Notes under the pieces: generated by a model
The model's input: the letters and a program-made list of their open reading frames with translations, nothing else
Database searches by the model: none
What the model was told of the DNA's origin: nothing
Program-made: the position numbers and the translations under genes
Shown here: piece by piece, positions 22,361-34,100 of the stretch
How the letters are laid out: every line of letters begins with the position of its first letter
Position numbering within the stretch: the first letter of the stretch is position 1
From: Turritopsis dohrnii
Lineage: Eukaryota > Cnidaria > Hydrozoa > Anthoathecata > Oceaniidae
Assembly: GCA_027922465.2 (NCBI GenBank)
Contig: BQMF02000122.1
Coordinates: forward strand, 496,001 to 560,000
Direction of reading: 5' to 3'
Length of the DNA: 64,000 nucleotides

Positions 22361-23720
22361 GTGTTGACTTTTTGTGAATTAAATTGAACTATTGAATAGC
22401 AATCATGTGGAACAATTCAGATACAAGATGCTTTCTACTTAAACTAACTTCTGTATTTTTAATCTCCTATTGAATACGAAAACTAGCTAATTAAGTACAA
22501 TTTTTTTATATGGAATTCTACGATAAAATATTTCTGGCAGAAATTGTTCTCCTATAAAATTTTCACTCGAAAAACTTTGGTCATAAAATATTGTCAGCAC
22601 CATAGAAAGCAGTATGATGACAACATCTTATTCATAAATCCAGAATCTGAAGAAGCTCTTTAAAAACTTTTATTTGTGAAAAATGTCTTGACTTCTTGTG
22701 GTATAAATTGAACTATTGAATAGCAATCCTGTCGAACAATTCAGATAAAAGATGTTTTCTACTTAAACTAACTTCTGTGATTTAAATCTCCTATTGAATA
22801 TGAAAACCAGCTAATTAAGTCCAATTTTTTTTTAAATGGAATTCTATGATCAAAATATTTCTGGCAGAAATTGTTCTCCTATAAAATTTTCACTCGAAAA
22901 ACTTTGGTCATAAAATATTGTCAGCAGCATAGAAAGCAGTATGACGACAACATCTTATTCATAAATGCAGAATCTGAAGGAACTCTTGACACCTTTTATT
23001 TGTGAAAAATGTGTTGACTTTTTGTGAATTAAATTGAACTATTGAATAGCAATCCTGTGGAACAATTCAGTACAAGATGCTTTCTACTTAAACCAACTTC
23101 TGTATTTTTTTATCTCCTATTGAATACGAAAACCAGCTAATTAAGTACAATTTTTTTATATGGAATTCTATGATAAAATATTTCTGGCAGAAATTGTTCT
23201 CCTATAAAATTTTCACTTGAAAAACTTTGGTCATAAAATATTGTCAGCAGCATAGAAAGCAATATGACGACAACATCTTATTCATAAATCCAGAATCTGA
23301 AGGAACTCTTTAAAAACTTTTATTTGTGAAAAATGTGTTGACATCTTGTGATATAAATTGAACTATTGAACAGCAATCCTGTCGAACAATTCAGAAAAAA
23401 GATGTTTTCTACTTAAACTAACTTCTGTGATTTAAATCTCCTATTGAATACGAAAACCAGCTAATTAAGTCCAATTTTTTTTAAATGGAATTCTATGATC
23501 AAAATATTTCCGGCAGAAATTGTTCTCCTATAAAATTTTCACTCGAAAAACTTTGGTCATAAAATATTGTCAGGAGCATAGAAAGCAGTATGACGACAAC
23601 ATCTTATTCATAAATCCGGAATCTGAACGAACTCTTTAATGTGTTGACTTCTTGTGAATTAAATTGAACTATTGAATAGTAATCTTGTCGAACAATTCAG
23701 AAAAAAGATGTTTTCTACTT
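22257..23720 (+). repeat. Tandem array, about 325-bp unit, about 4.5 copies, each with an NB-ARC fragment
   Basis: The marker GTCATAAAATATTGTCAG recurs at 22257, 22579, 22906, 23229 and 23555 (spacings 322, 327, 323 and 326). Each unit opens with a frame like VIKYCQQHRKQYDDN followed by LFINxESE, the part of the P-loop domain just after Walker A. Then come about 240 bp of AT-rich, intron-like sequence. Units 2 and 4 share variants (ACTCTTTAAAAAC), as do 1 and 3 (GACACCTTTTATTTG), suggesting duplication of a two-unit block. Confidence 0.8.
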
Positions 23721-24019
23721 AAAGGAGAACGAACGTTAGATATTTTTTTATCTTAACTTATAGTCTTTAACATGAATAACAGCCTCCAAAGTTTTTATAT
23801 CTTCCAGATCTATGCCCTCCTCTAAGCCCTTGCCAATCTTCCACAAAAATCATTCTGTAACTTTTGTTTTTAAAAGCGCTTTTGCTGCACAATTAACTGT
23901 CAGGTTATGAGGTTGGTAAATATGGGTCATGTCAGCTAGAGCCTGACATACCAAAATGTTGTAAGCCTTAAACCATTTTTGTTTTTTACCTCTATGTCTT
24001 AATTTAGTTTAGAGAGACA

Positions 24020-27000
24020 ATGGCGGCTGTGCGTACGGACGTGTTTTTGTTGCTTAAACTTGCTGTTTTACTTTATGGAATATTTTATGTTAAGAAAAGT
24101 ACTTTTTGTCAAGCTGATTCACTTGCTCTTACTTCTGCTGTCATACATCTGAACTCAACTCAACCACAACATAGAGATTCGTTTTATTTTGCCTCACTGT
24201 GGATTTATTACCAAGATGGCTATACTGTACCAAAGAGAAATTTTTCATTGATTTTTATGATACAGCTTATTTGTGGAGATATAGAAATCAATCCTGGCCC
24301 AATTGGAAATGAAAACATTTTTCAACGATTCTCAAATTTTACTAGGCAAAAAGGATTTTTCATTTTTCATCAAAACGTAAACGGGCTTATTAACAACTTA
24401 AACAAACTGAAAATTTTGTTCTCTGATACAAAGAAAAACATTCATTTTTTCGGAACTTCTGAGACACATCTAAATGATACGGTTCATGACAGTGAGGTTA
24501 TGCTTGACGGGTATACGTTTGAACGAAAAGATAGGAAAACTGGTCGAGGTGGCGGTGTTGGTTGCTACATTCGAAATGATGTTGAATATATGAGGAGAAA
24601 AGATTTAGAACCAGATGGAATCGAGTCAATTTGCATTGAAATTCCTGTAAAAAGATCAGCACCATTCTTAATATTTGTCATGTATCGACCCCCGGATTCT
24701 TCCGTTCACAAGTCTGACAACTTTTTAACAAAATTTGACATAATGTTGAAAGACTCAACTGCAAACGGCTTTGAGATAATTGTCTCTGGGGATTTAAACT
24801 GTGACTACAACAAAAAGAATGATCATGTAGATATTAAATCATTGATAAAATTGAATGGACTGAAACAAGTTATAAAATCGGCAACTGGCACAACAAGTAC
24901 ATCAAAAACTTTAATTGATATAATTGCTACAAATAAAGAGAAAAATATCAAGGATCATATTGTTAACGCTTCATCTATTTCTGATCACGATACCGTAGGA
25001 ATTGTTTGAAAGCAAAATCATGTTAAATTCAAACCAAAAACAATAAAAACACGTGACTTTAAAAATTATAATCCTGATACGTTTCGTGAGGAATTAGCTA
25101 CTAGTAATTGGCAGCCAATTTATGAGTCTGCAAATATTCAACCGGCTTGGGATAAATTTAAAAAGATTTTTACCAATGCAGTTAACAACAACGCACCTAT
25201 GATTGAAAAAACTGTTCGTGGGAGAGACTGTGCCTGGTTAACGAACCCTATTCGTAAAATCATGAGAGACCAAAATCACGCTCTCACCAAAGGTAGAAAA
25301 TCAAATAAAGACTCTGACTGGTTGTCTTACAGACAACTAAGGAACAAAACAAACATAGCAATACGTAAAAGCAAATCTAACCACTGGAAAGAACAAGTAA
25401 AACAAAATATTGATCGTCCAAAAAAATTTTGGAATAATATTAAGAAACTGTTTCCAGTTAAAGAGGTTAACTCTCACACTAACATTGTTTTTAAGGAGGG
25501 TACCTCAAAAACTACCGAAAGGAAAACAATAGCTAATAATTTTTGCAATTTTTTTACCAATATTGGTAAAAAGCTACAACAGAGTATCACACGTCTTTCA
25601 AACACCTTTCATTGGAGATACCATCACCAATCTGACGTTAGATCACAGTTTTCCTTCAAGCCAGTAACTCAATCAAAGGTGCTAAAAACACTTAAGAAAC
25701 TCAAACGGTCAACCGCGGCAGGCTATGACAATATTCCGACTTCTCTCGTCAAAGACAGTGCTGAAGTGTTAACACCACATTTGACTTATCTCATAAATCT
25801 ATTTATCAAAAATGCATCTTTCCCAGAACAAGAAAAAATTGCAAAAGTTGCACCTTTGCATAAAGAAGATATAGTAAATCCTCGTATGACAATTATAGAC
25901 CTATATCAGTTCTTCCAGTTTTCTCAAAAGTCTTTGAGAAGATTGTACACGAGCAACTGTATGAATATCTGGAAGATAACAAGTTATTAACAAATGTGCA
26001 GTTTGGTTTCCGCCGTAACTCATCTACCAACCACGCAGTTACATACTTTACAGACCATATCCGATCTGCTATGGACACAGGCCAATTTACTGGCACAGTT
26101 TATGTGGACTTAAGAAAAGCATTTGACACTGTAGACCACGGTAAACTTTTAGCAAAAATGAAAATGTTTGGGATAACTGGTAAAGAGTCTGACTGGATTG
26201 CTTGCTATTTATTTAATAGGAAACAGTTTGTCATTTATGATAGTGTTTCTTCTGATCTCAACACTATTTTATGTGGGGTCCCACAAGGCTCCATTTTGGG
26301 GCCACTTCTCTTCATAATGTTAATGAATGATATAACCTCTGCTGTCCAAAAGTGCAAAGTCATCCTCTACGCTGACGATACTGTTATCTTCACCAGTGCA
26401 AAATCTGTTACAAATATTGAGACAGATTTAAATGAAGACTTTGGTAGATTAAGCTCGTGGCTAGATAGTAACAACCTGATAATCAACCTTAAAAAGGGCA
26501 AAACTGAACTTGTATCGTAAGGAACTTCCAAAAAACTTACAAATGTTCCTGAAGTTAAATGCTATATCAGAAACACTCAAATAAATCAAAGTAATACCTA
26601 CAAATACCTTGGAATTGATCTTGATGCTAAGTTGAATCTTGTAGATCACCATAATTCAACTTATAAGCAATTGTCTGGAAGAACGAAACTGCTAAAACGT
26701 ATCCGTCACAATATCTCATCGGATACGGCTGCATTAATTTACACGATGATCCGTCCAATTATGTTCTACTGCAACAACTTGTTCCTGAATATTCCTAAAC
26801 ATCATGCAAGGAAATATCAGTACATACAAGACCGTGCCAAGTTGATTGTTGATAATAGCAAAATCACCAACACGTGGATGACGATCAAAACACTACGTTT
26901 TCAGAGCTGCTCAATTGAAGTTTTCAAAAATCTCCATAACCTTAGTCCAGAGTTGAAAACAGAGTTCACCAAAGTTTCTCACCAATATAACACGAGAGGA

Positions 27001-27159
27001 AACGAAAAGAAGTTAAAGTTGCCTGCGGTGAAAGCTGAGTCAGGGCATAAAATGTTCAAATTCAATGGAGCAAAGATTTATAATATGCTTCCAAATTACA
27101 TTTGTGACGAAATATCTTTAATAAAATTTAAAAATAACGTTAAAAATTTTCATTTTTGA
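24020..27159 (+). pseudogene. LINE polyprotein: 2A-like leader, AP endonuclease, reverse transcriptase
   Basis: The start is ATG 24020. The first 30 residues are hydrophobic (VFLLLKLAVLLYGIFYV), like a signal sequence, and residues 85-94 are CGDIEINPGP, a 2A-like ribosome-skipping motif. An endonuclease follows (FHQNVNGL, TSETHLND, GDLNCDYN and SDHDTVGIV). Then RT: STAAGYDNIPTSLVKD, RKAFDTVDH, GVPQGSILGPLLF and catalytic YADDTVIF. Relatives copy their RNA at a nicked chromosomal site. Breaks: TGA at 25007-25009 after the endonuclease, a frameshift near 25880 inside the RT, and TAA at 26518-26520. The reading otherwise continues to TGA at 27157. Few breaks imply a rather recent copy. Confidence 0.88.
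24272..24301 (+). other. 2A-like ribosome-skipping motif in the LINE frame
   Basis: The codons read C-G-D-I-E-I-N-P-G-P, matching the 2A consensus D-(V/I)-E-x-N-P-G-P. Translation would release the leader at the Gly-Pro bond. Similar motifs are known in the N-terminal part of some animal LINEs. I infer function from sequence only. Confidence 0.75.
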
Positions 27160-27611
27160 ATAGTGTGTCCGTAAGGGTCTTTGCTCTTTTTAACATTATG
27201 CCCTATTATTCTACTTTACTCGGTTTACAGTTTTTCACATTTTATACTCAGTTGTTCCTTACCTTTGCTGTAGCATTCTTATTTTATCAAGTTTACTACT
27301 TTCATGTGCGGTTATTCGTCTTTACTTCTCGCTCGGTTTTAAGCCTTTTAATTTTGCATCATTAACAATATTTTATTAAATTCCTATATATTTTAATTAT
27401 ATTTTATATATTTTCAATTATATTTTACCAATTCGCATTATTATTTTTACATAGTTTTTTATTCACAGGTCCCCTTGTGATAGCAATGTATATTTTTTAC
27501 GTTGGTTAGGGTTAACCTGTATAAATATAGTTATAATAAATAAATAATATTTATTTATTTATTTGGTGGCCACCCCCTTTGCAAATAAATATTGATTGAT
27601 TGATTGATTGT

Positions 27612-28020
27612 TCTCCTTCATTTCTTTTAACACGGGACCTGTTAGTTGGCATTGAAACACATCAAGAATAAGTGCCGGGTGATCTGCATTCAGCTTTTCT
27701 ATTACCCTCTACTTTTTCACCGACTCTTCTGTGTTACTAAAATTTGTCAGGTTGTAGCTTAAAGAGAAATCATCTTGAAGCATTCGGTAGTTTTTCAACC
27801 GTATATGAGCGGGAATGGGAGACATTTCATAATTATCAATAAAGTCGCTGCAATAGCCTTTCTGTACGAAGTGCCAGCATGCTTTTTGTTTTTCTTTTCA
27901 AGGGTGTGTCGGTTGCATGGCGCATATTTCATTAGTGTTTGATCAAGATTAAGAATCATTGATAGGGGGATCTGGTGTTTTTCAAAGGTTTTCACAATCT
28001 TGTACAGGAATACAAATTGG
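27612..28020 (-). pseudogene. pogo-like (DDE_1) transposase relic
   Basis: The minus strand reads IVKTFEKHQIPLSMILNLDQT (first catalytic Asp), then PFPLIYG, a TGA (27795-27797) where Gly is expected, a frame change, FSNTEESV, a TAG, and ALILDVFQCQLTGPVLKEM (second Asp). This order is that of DDE_1 domains in pogo/Tigger-related transposases. The third acidic residue is missing because the LINE end cuts the sequence at 27611. Further upstream a possible short exon (28123-28068) starts MSNKHNKN and ends in GTAAGT, but its link is unsure. Confidence 0.7.
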
Positions 28021-28586
28021 GGCTAAATGTCTAAGTTCTCCATAATCCTAACAGCCCTGATACTTACCAGAAGTAGCGGTACTACATTCTTCAGATGCAT
28101 TTTTGTTGTGTTTGTTGCTCATGGTATATCTACTGTTGACAGAACTGTCTTTTCAAATTGTATGCAATCTTTTCACTTTCACTCTCCATCCCCATGTTCA
28201 TATGTCAGATAAAGTGTCAAATATCTTTATTTTTAAGATGGAGAACTTTCAAACTATGTCTATATTATTTAAAACATTCTTGTCAAGCCAGACTGTGTCT
28301 GTCTGACTTTTCGAAGTATTGCTGAAGGCAACATGGATCATAATAAAGTGTTTGAGTTATCGTGAGGGGACATCACTATTTTCGACATTTTTGGAATGTG
28401 GTAACAAAGAAAATAACCTGTTTGACAATCAAAGTATGTTAAGGCACTAAAATCATCAGACATTCTCTGATGGAAGTATCTAGAGCATCAAAGTTCCTTT
28501 CAGATTAAGCAGCAACAATCAAACTACAACTAACCTCTACAAAATATCGGTGCACTTAGAAATAGCAGCTAAAATCACAATTTCCA

Positions 28587-28893
28587 TGCCTAGGACATAT
28601 AAGGAGATATAAGGAGATATAAGGAGATAGTTTGTGAAAGGTACACAGAACCAAAGAATGAACAAATTTTAGGCTCTTTTATATCCTTACCTCCAGTTCC
28701 TCTTCAAGTTGTGTCATCCGCTAAAAGGACCAATGGGGTAAAGAAGAACGTACATTCTATCAACAAATTGCCAAGGCAAAGAAAAGATATCAGGGAAATG
28801 TTAACACACATTGCGGAGAAAGATGATGATGTTGACATGCAGGTTTCCTGCTCAAAACGAAATCTAAACGAAGAGCCAATTGTAATTGACTAG
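28587..28893 (+). CDS. Unrecognised coding exon, C-terminal end of an unknown protein
   Basis: An open frame runs from the 12-bp triplicate ATATAAGGAGAT (IYKE three times) through RYTEPKNEQILGSF, then SSAKRTNGVKKNVHS and a charged tail ending EEPIVID and TAG. The composition is coding-like (high Lys, Asp and Ser, with no hydrophobic drift). There is no ATG at a credible start, so it should be the last exon of a spliced gene or a cut fragment. I do not recognise the family. Confidence 0.35.
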
Positions 28894-29671
28894 GGTTGTG
28901 TAGCGGGACTCGCTAGGGATGTTTGTAACAAATTGACAAATTGAAATTGATATTGATAATTGTTCAAACTAAGAATTAAATATAGAAAAGAAAAAGACTA
29001 ATGACAAAATGACAAATGATAAATGACAAGAAAAATGACTATAAACTGATATAAATATGAATTTGACTGAAAATTGCTTACGAAAAATTTGATAAATATA
29101 TTATAAATGATAAATAGGCTGTAAATACGGAAAATGAAAAAAGGAGCCTGGGCACGAACGTGCCATGAACAAATGAACGGAGAACAAGTGAAAACAAGTA
29201 TCGCAAAATGTAGAAAGTAAATGAAAAATTCTAATAAAATTAAATAAGCAATATTTAGATTTTGAGCATATAGAATAGATTAGATATAGAATAAATTAAA
29301 TAAATCTTACCAAGTTGCCCAAGCATAGGTCCAAAAATATGAGTATGAAACTTGAAATGGAAAAAGACAAAATAATACAGGACCTCACTGTGTAAAAAAA
29401 TCTGCAACTGAGAAATGACAAAAAAAAGACAAGCAAACAAACGCGCGAGAATGGGCAAGAAATCCCCAAAGGCTGATGTGTACAAACGTGCAATATAGAA
29501 AAGGCAAATTACGTAATAAAATTTTTATTCTTCCTAGTTTCATTTTTGTCATTTTATTTTATTTGCTTGTAAGTATACAATAATATATTTTCATCATAAT
29601 ATTTTCGTTGACCTTATGTCAACTCGTCAGCGATGATTTTTGGAATACGTTAGCGGTTAACGGTGATGACA
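28894..29671. other. AT-rich stretch, probably 3' flank of the Penelope-like element
   Basis: No exon is recognisable. The part next to 29672 lies after the stop codon of the minus-strand Penelope-like gene and should be its 3' region. Simple A-rich runs (28960-29060) dominate the rest. Confidence 0.35.
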
Positions 29672-31148
29672 TTACATTGAGCACTGAATGACGTCAGTTT
29701 TTCGCCGTCGTGGGACGTTGTTGTTGCCCCATTCTTCTTTTGCGTTTATTGATGGTTGTCTTTCATTGATGTAGATGGATTCGGTTACTTGCCGTAACAT
29801 AGCATCTCCGTGACACGCTGTCAAGATCTTTAATTCGAACTTGTTGTTTGTCATATGTTTGTGCTTCTCTTGTGTATGTCTATATAAAACAGAGTTCTTG
29901 TCTTTCTTTTCGTATGTTTTTATATGTTCAGTATATCTTTCTGAAATGCTTCGTGCAGTTTCGCCAATATAGGTATCGCCACATTGGCAACTTATTTCAT
30001 ATACTACTTCTCGGCTTTTGCAGTTGATATTGTTGTTGTTGCCGTTGCAGACTTTGCAGGTATCGTCATTACATGTTGTATTGTTGAATGGGTTTGATCT
30101 AACAAGTTGTTGTTTTATTGTAGGTCCTGCTTTTTCTATCACTTTAATCTTTAGGTTATTTGCTTTTATGATGTGTTGGAATTTTCTTTGTAATTCGCTA
30201 TTCGGTGTCGATTCGACAAACAATACAGTGTCGTATTTATCAGGTTGGAACCAATTGTTTCTTTTACAGTGTTTCTCTTTCTCGCGCTCTTGTTTGTGCC
30301 AAAATTTTGAACGGTAGAGTGGGCAGATTCCATTTTTGGCGTTATTGATGATGGTTGTAAACTTTTGTTGTGCTCGTTTGTATATTAGTTTTCTATCGTA
30401 TTCGTTATAGCCAGAGAATTGCATTCTATTAAGGAATTGTTGGATGTGCGTTTTTCGTTCGTTAGGGTTGCAGTAGGGTGAAATGTTGCGCATAATACGG
30501 ACAAGGTCTGCAACGAGTATGTTCTTCTTTGATTCTTCTGGTAAAGCAGAATGTTTGTTGATTACGTGTTTACTGGACATAGGTTTCATATAGTGCGAGT
30601 GCATGATTTTGGGTTTTACTTCGTTGTTTGTAGTTACTTCTTCGATCCATATTTCGAGATCAAGTACAGGTAGGCGATTGTTCGGGTTATTTGATGGATA
30701 GTCGATTGTGACGGATGTACTTGGATGGATTGTGTTTGCAATGAACTGGATGTGTTGCATTGTTTGTTTTTCGCTGGTATTATTCGAGTTAATGGCGATG
30801 TTGATGTCGTCTATGTATCGGCCATAGAGGTGTATAGTGTATGTGTGGTCAGTTAACTTTCGGAGTAACTGTTTGTCCCACCAAACCATGAATAGAACAG
30901 CTACGTCTCCGGCTATCCCTACACCTATAGCTCCACCGGTTTCTTGAATATAAAGTTTCTTATTGAACGTATATATATGGTTTTTCAGTGTGTACTTGAG
31001 GGTTACTCCTAGTGCGTATATAAGCATTCTTTTAATTTCTTTGTTGTTATGTGGTGTTACGTTGCTTTTATTCCAGTTCGCCCAACGAATGTTTGAATTG
31101 GTGCTTGTACCAGCAGATGTCAACGTTGGTTTTACCCAACAATACTAT
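29672..31148 (-). pseudogene. Penelope-like element: C-terminal RT and GIY-YIG endonuclease, 5' truncated
   Basis: The frame is open from a TAG at 31146-31148 to TGA at 29672. It starts inside the RT. Visible blocks are SNIRWANWNK, ETGGAIGVG and the catalytic YGRYIDDINIA. A Cys-rich linker follows (CNDDTCKVCNG...C), as in several Penelope groups. The C-terminus is a GIY-YIG nuclease (VYEISCQCGDTYIGETARS, then ERYTEHIKTY). Penelope-like elements encode RT and nuclease in one chain and integrate by target priming. The N-terminal RT half is absent. A Helitron-like element starts right behind the stop, but the missing half is not on its far side, so truncation probably came first. Confidence 0.88.
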
Positions 31149-31149
31149 A

Positions 31150-33438
31150 TCTTATTATAATAATCCGCGATTGTGCATCCCACTTTTATTTTAGAGAGTG
31201 ACGTATTTACTTTTTTTGCACGGTCAAAACCTTCTTATTTTTTCCCTTTTCGTCGTAAAACCACGCCAAAGCGAGAGTGATTTTTTTGATTTTTCGCGAT
31301 GAGTATATGCTCCTCCGTTTTGTTATTTTTGGCTTGCGCAGTGGAAATCAGCCGAAAAACGTCTTTGGAGTGCGAGCAATGCAATGTTAATCGTTCGAAA
31401 TTTGTCAACGATCATTTCGTGAGCAAGAAACTTCGCGAAGAAGACGTGTTTCTTTTTGTATACGAATATTTTGATTTAAATTTGATTGTTTTAGGCAGCA
31501 AATCGACGAAAGAACTGACGAAGAAACACAGGTTTGTATGCACGAAGGTATTGTTATTATTATAAAACGTTTTATTATCGTTTGTTTACAATGAAAAATC
31601 ATATTTAGATATACAGAAGAAGTGCAGTGAAGTTTTTAAAAATTAGCTGCAGAAAGATCGAACGAACAAAAGGTATTATTATAAAACTTTTATACAGAAG
31701 AAGTGCAGTGAAGTTTTTAAAAATTGGCTGTGCAGAACGATAAGACTTTTATTGTTTAATAATTTAGATTAATAAAAGAACAGGTTTTTAAATGTTTGTT
31801 TACGTTTTAGTTATCAAATATCGCTATACAGAAGAAAGTGCAGTGGAGAAATGCAGTTTCATGTTTATTTACACAGTAAGGAATGGTTTTAATTTAGTTT
31901 TGAAAGATTAATTAAAATAGCTTTGAGTGGATGTCTTAGTTATTCTGTCGTTTAGAATGTGTATATGCTGCTGGATGAAAAGGAAGCCGAGAGAAATTTG
32001 TTTTCGTAACGCGCGCTATTATTACTTTAAAAATGGTCCTACAGCTATGAATGTTTTTATTTCTCATGACGCTGTGGAAGTGGGGAATGTGTTATGCTGT
32101 CTGATTGTATCTATTGTATCTAATTTATATCGATGCTTGATGCTTTTGTCTGCCTGCCAAAAAGTACAAAATCTACTGGAAAATACAGAAAGTTTAGCAG
32201 TTTTTCCAAACGAAGAGAGCAGTTTTATGTATTTCACTTAAAAAAAAATGGTAGCGAAAGTGTTTTATAAATACCTATGTATGTTTGTGCTGGAAAGTAA
32301 ATAAAGTATTAGTAATTTGTTTATAGGTATGAATATAGAAGTAAAGAGTTTAGAAGTGTTTGAAAATGTCTACAGAAGATGATCAATGCTGTTTAGTTTA
32401 CTAACATGTGAATTGGCAGTGAAAGGTATCCCATTTTGTTTAAAGTTCAGCTAAAGTTAAAATAGTATAAATCTATTTAGTTATAACACAGTTGGTATGC
32501 TGGATAAATAAGAATAAAGGGTTGTTTAACTGTTGTGAATTAGCCAGAGGAGATTTTAACTCAGATTAAAAATGTGGTTGTTTTCAATTTTTTATAAACT
32601 CTTTAGATATATAAATTCTGTCATCACGTTTGTGTTTTTGATTATTATTCATAAGGTAGATGTGAATGGATTATGTATTTAAGAAGTTCATTAGTTATTA
32701 CTGTGCAATGAAATGTTTATGCATTATTTTGTGTTATGGTAATCGTTTACGTACCTGGGTATATATATAAGTTTGGCATTATGATTTTATTTGTGACTTT
32801 TTATCTTCTGGGTAAATTTTTGTTTTAAGGATAAATGCGTAATTGAATTTCACTTTTTGTTGTTGTTGTTTATTTCAATATTCTTATAGCATGATTAGGT
32901 TTTCGGTATTACAATTCAAGTATTAATTTTTTAGGTAATAATAAAAAAAAGCATAAAGAAATGAAACTCATGGTTTTAATCATGACGTTGATGGTTTTGG
33001 GAAGAACAGACTATATATCGTTTCAAAAATTCATTAATGGTTGCTGTATAATGTAACTTCCGCACGAAAGAAACACAGTTGGAAGGTATCAATTTGTTTT
33101 CAATTCACATTTTGTAATGTTATTCAATGTTTGGTTTCGTATGTCTGGGTAAACAGTTCTGTGTTATATATTGCCATTTTTTTACATTAAAGTTACTTCT
33201 CTTCTGCGTATAAATATATTATTCTGAGCCATGTTGCTATTTGTTTCTGTTTTTAATCTTCTGAATGTAATAACAAATTAATGCCTGAAAAGAAACTTTT
33301 ATATACACGAGTTAAATTCTGTGACACAACGCATACTGAACATGGGTGGCGAGTGACGCGTACGTACCACAGGATGGCAGATTTGACCTAATGTTTTCAA
33401 AGTTAAGTTCGGTAAAAAGTTTTTACCCGGGATAGTAG
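31150..33438 (+). mobile_element. Helitron-like element, long form
   Basis: It starts A|TCTTATTATAATAATCCGCG, with CCCACTTTTATTTTAGAGAG soon after, and ends hairpin GGTAAAAAGTTTTTACC, CGGGATAGTAG, T, so the last four bases are GTAG rather than CTAG. The length is 2289 bp. A small open frame is at 31299-31565. The body recurs inverted at 18.8-20.2 and 49.3-50.5 kb. Near the 3' end it contains GAACATGGGTGGCGAG, which is the terminal block of what I call form B. Confidence 0.65.
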
Positions 33439-33524
33439 TTTATCTAAATATAACGGGATTGTACTTCAGTAACTTCCTGAGTTACTTTCACGCTTTCCTT
33501 AGCACTGATATTTTATCATGTTTT

Positions 33525-34100
33525 CTCATATTTCTCTCAGAATGGGGTCTCCACAAAACAGCAGATTGAACAGGAGTTACATGAAACTAGTGGTAGTAAT
33601 GATGAAGTGGTGGACACCAACCACAGTTTTGAATCAAGGGGGCATAACAACTCCCCGAAAAGAGAGAGAGGTTTGGAAGATGAACAACCATCTATTAAGG
33701 TTGGAAGGTTTGAACTTGATGATGGTGAACTCAATGATTGGACATTATCTTCACCTCTAGTAGCAAACAAGTACATGGAAATGTTCATTAAAAAAAAGCC
33801 GTCAAGGAAGGGATATTATCAGTAACTGGGACTGGGGAATCGCTTTTCACAAATATACCTATCCAATACAGTATTGAATACATTCTTGACGAAAGTTATG
33901 TGCACAATAAAATCAAACGGATAGCAAGTTGTCTTATAGCACTTTCATCTTCCAAGGAAAATTTTATAACTAATTTGATGCAGCTAGAAAAGAAACACAT
34001 CATTCCAAGAAAAGATTATATCATTGTATGGCTTGATTGTGTCATAAAACTGAATAACGATAGACAGTCTCCTGAAACAATCCAATGTTGTAATTTTTAG
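33525..34100 (+). pseudogene. Unrecognised coding region with one frameshift in an A-run
   Basis: After a likely acceptor (TTTCTCTCAG at 33540) the frame reads NGVSTKQQIEQ..., FELDDGELNDWTLSSPLV and NKYMEMFIKKK. At the A-run near 33790 the reading must shift by one base to continue as VKEGILSVTGTGESLFTN, then SCLIALSSSKENF, and WLDCVIKLNND, ending TAG at 34098-34100. The continuity across the run argues for real coding sequence. I cannot name the family. Confidence 0.45.

Larger units (their letters stand above)
23730..27610 (+). mobile_element. Non-LTR retrotransposon (CR1/L2-like LINE), nearly full length
   Basis: A single coding region (endonuclease then reverse transcriptase) is followed by a 3' tail and the short repeat ATTGATTGATTGATTG (27591-27610), the kind of 3' end seen in CR1/L2-type LINEs. 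The left boundary is set where the tandem array stops and is approximate. Sequence at 24000 looks like a short leader before the ATG. On the right it abuts a pogo-like transposase relic. Confidence 0.8.

Noticed and set aside
22257..23720. CRISPR-like or satellite array
   Set aside because: The unit is about 325 bp without spacer variation and begins with coding sequence; it is a tandem duplication of a gene fragment.
31150..33438. Helitron-like copy as part of the Penelope-like element because they adjoin
   Set aside because: The junction is a clean TC start preceded by A, and the same element occurs elsewhere without Penelope sequence.
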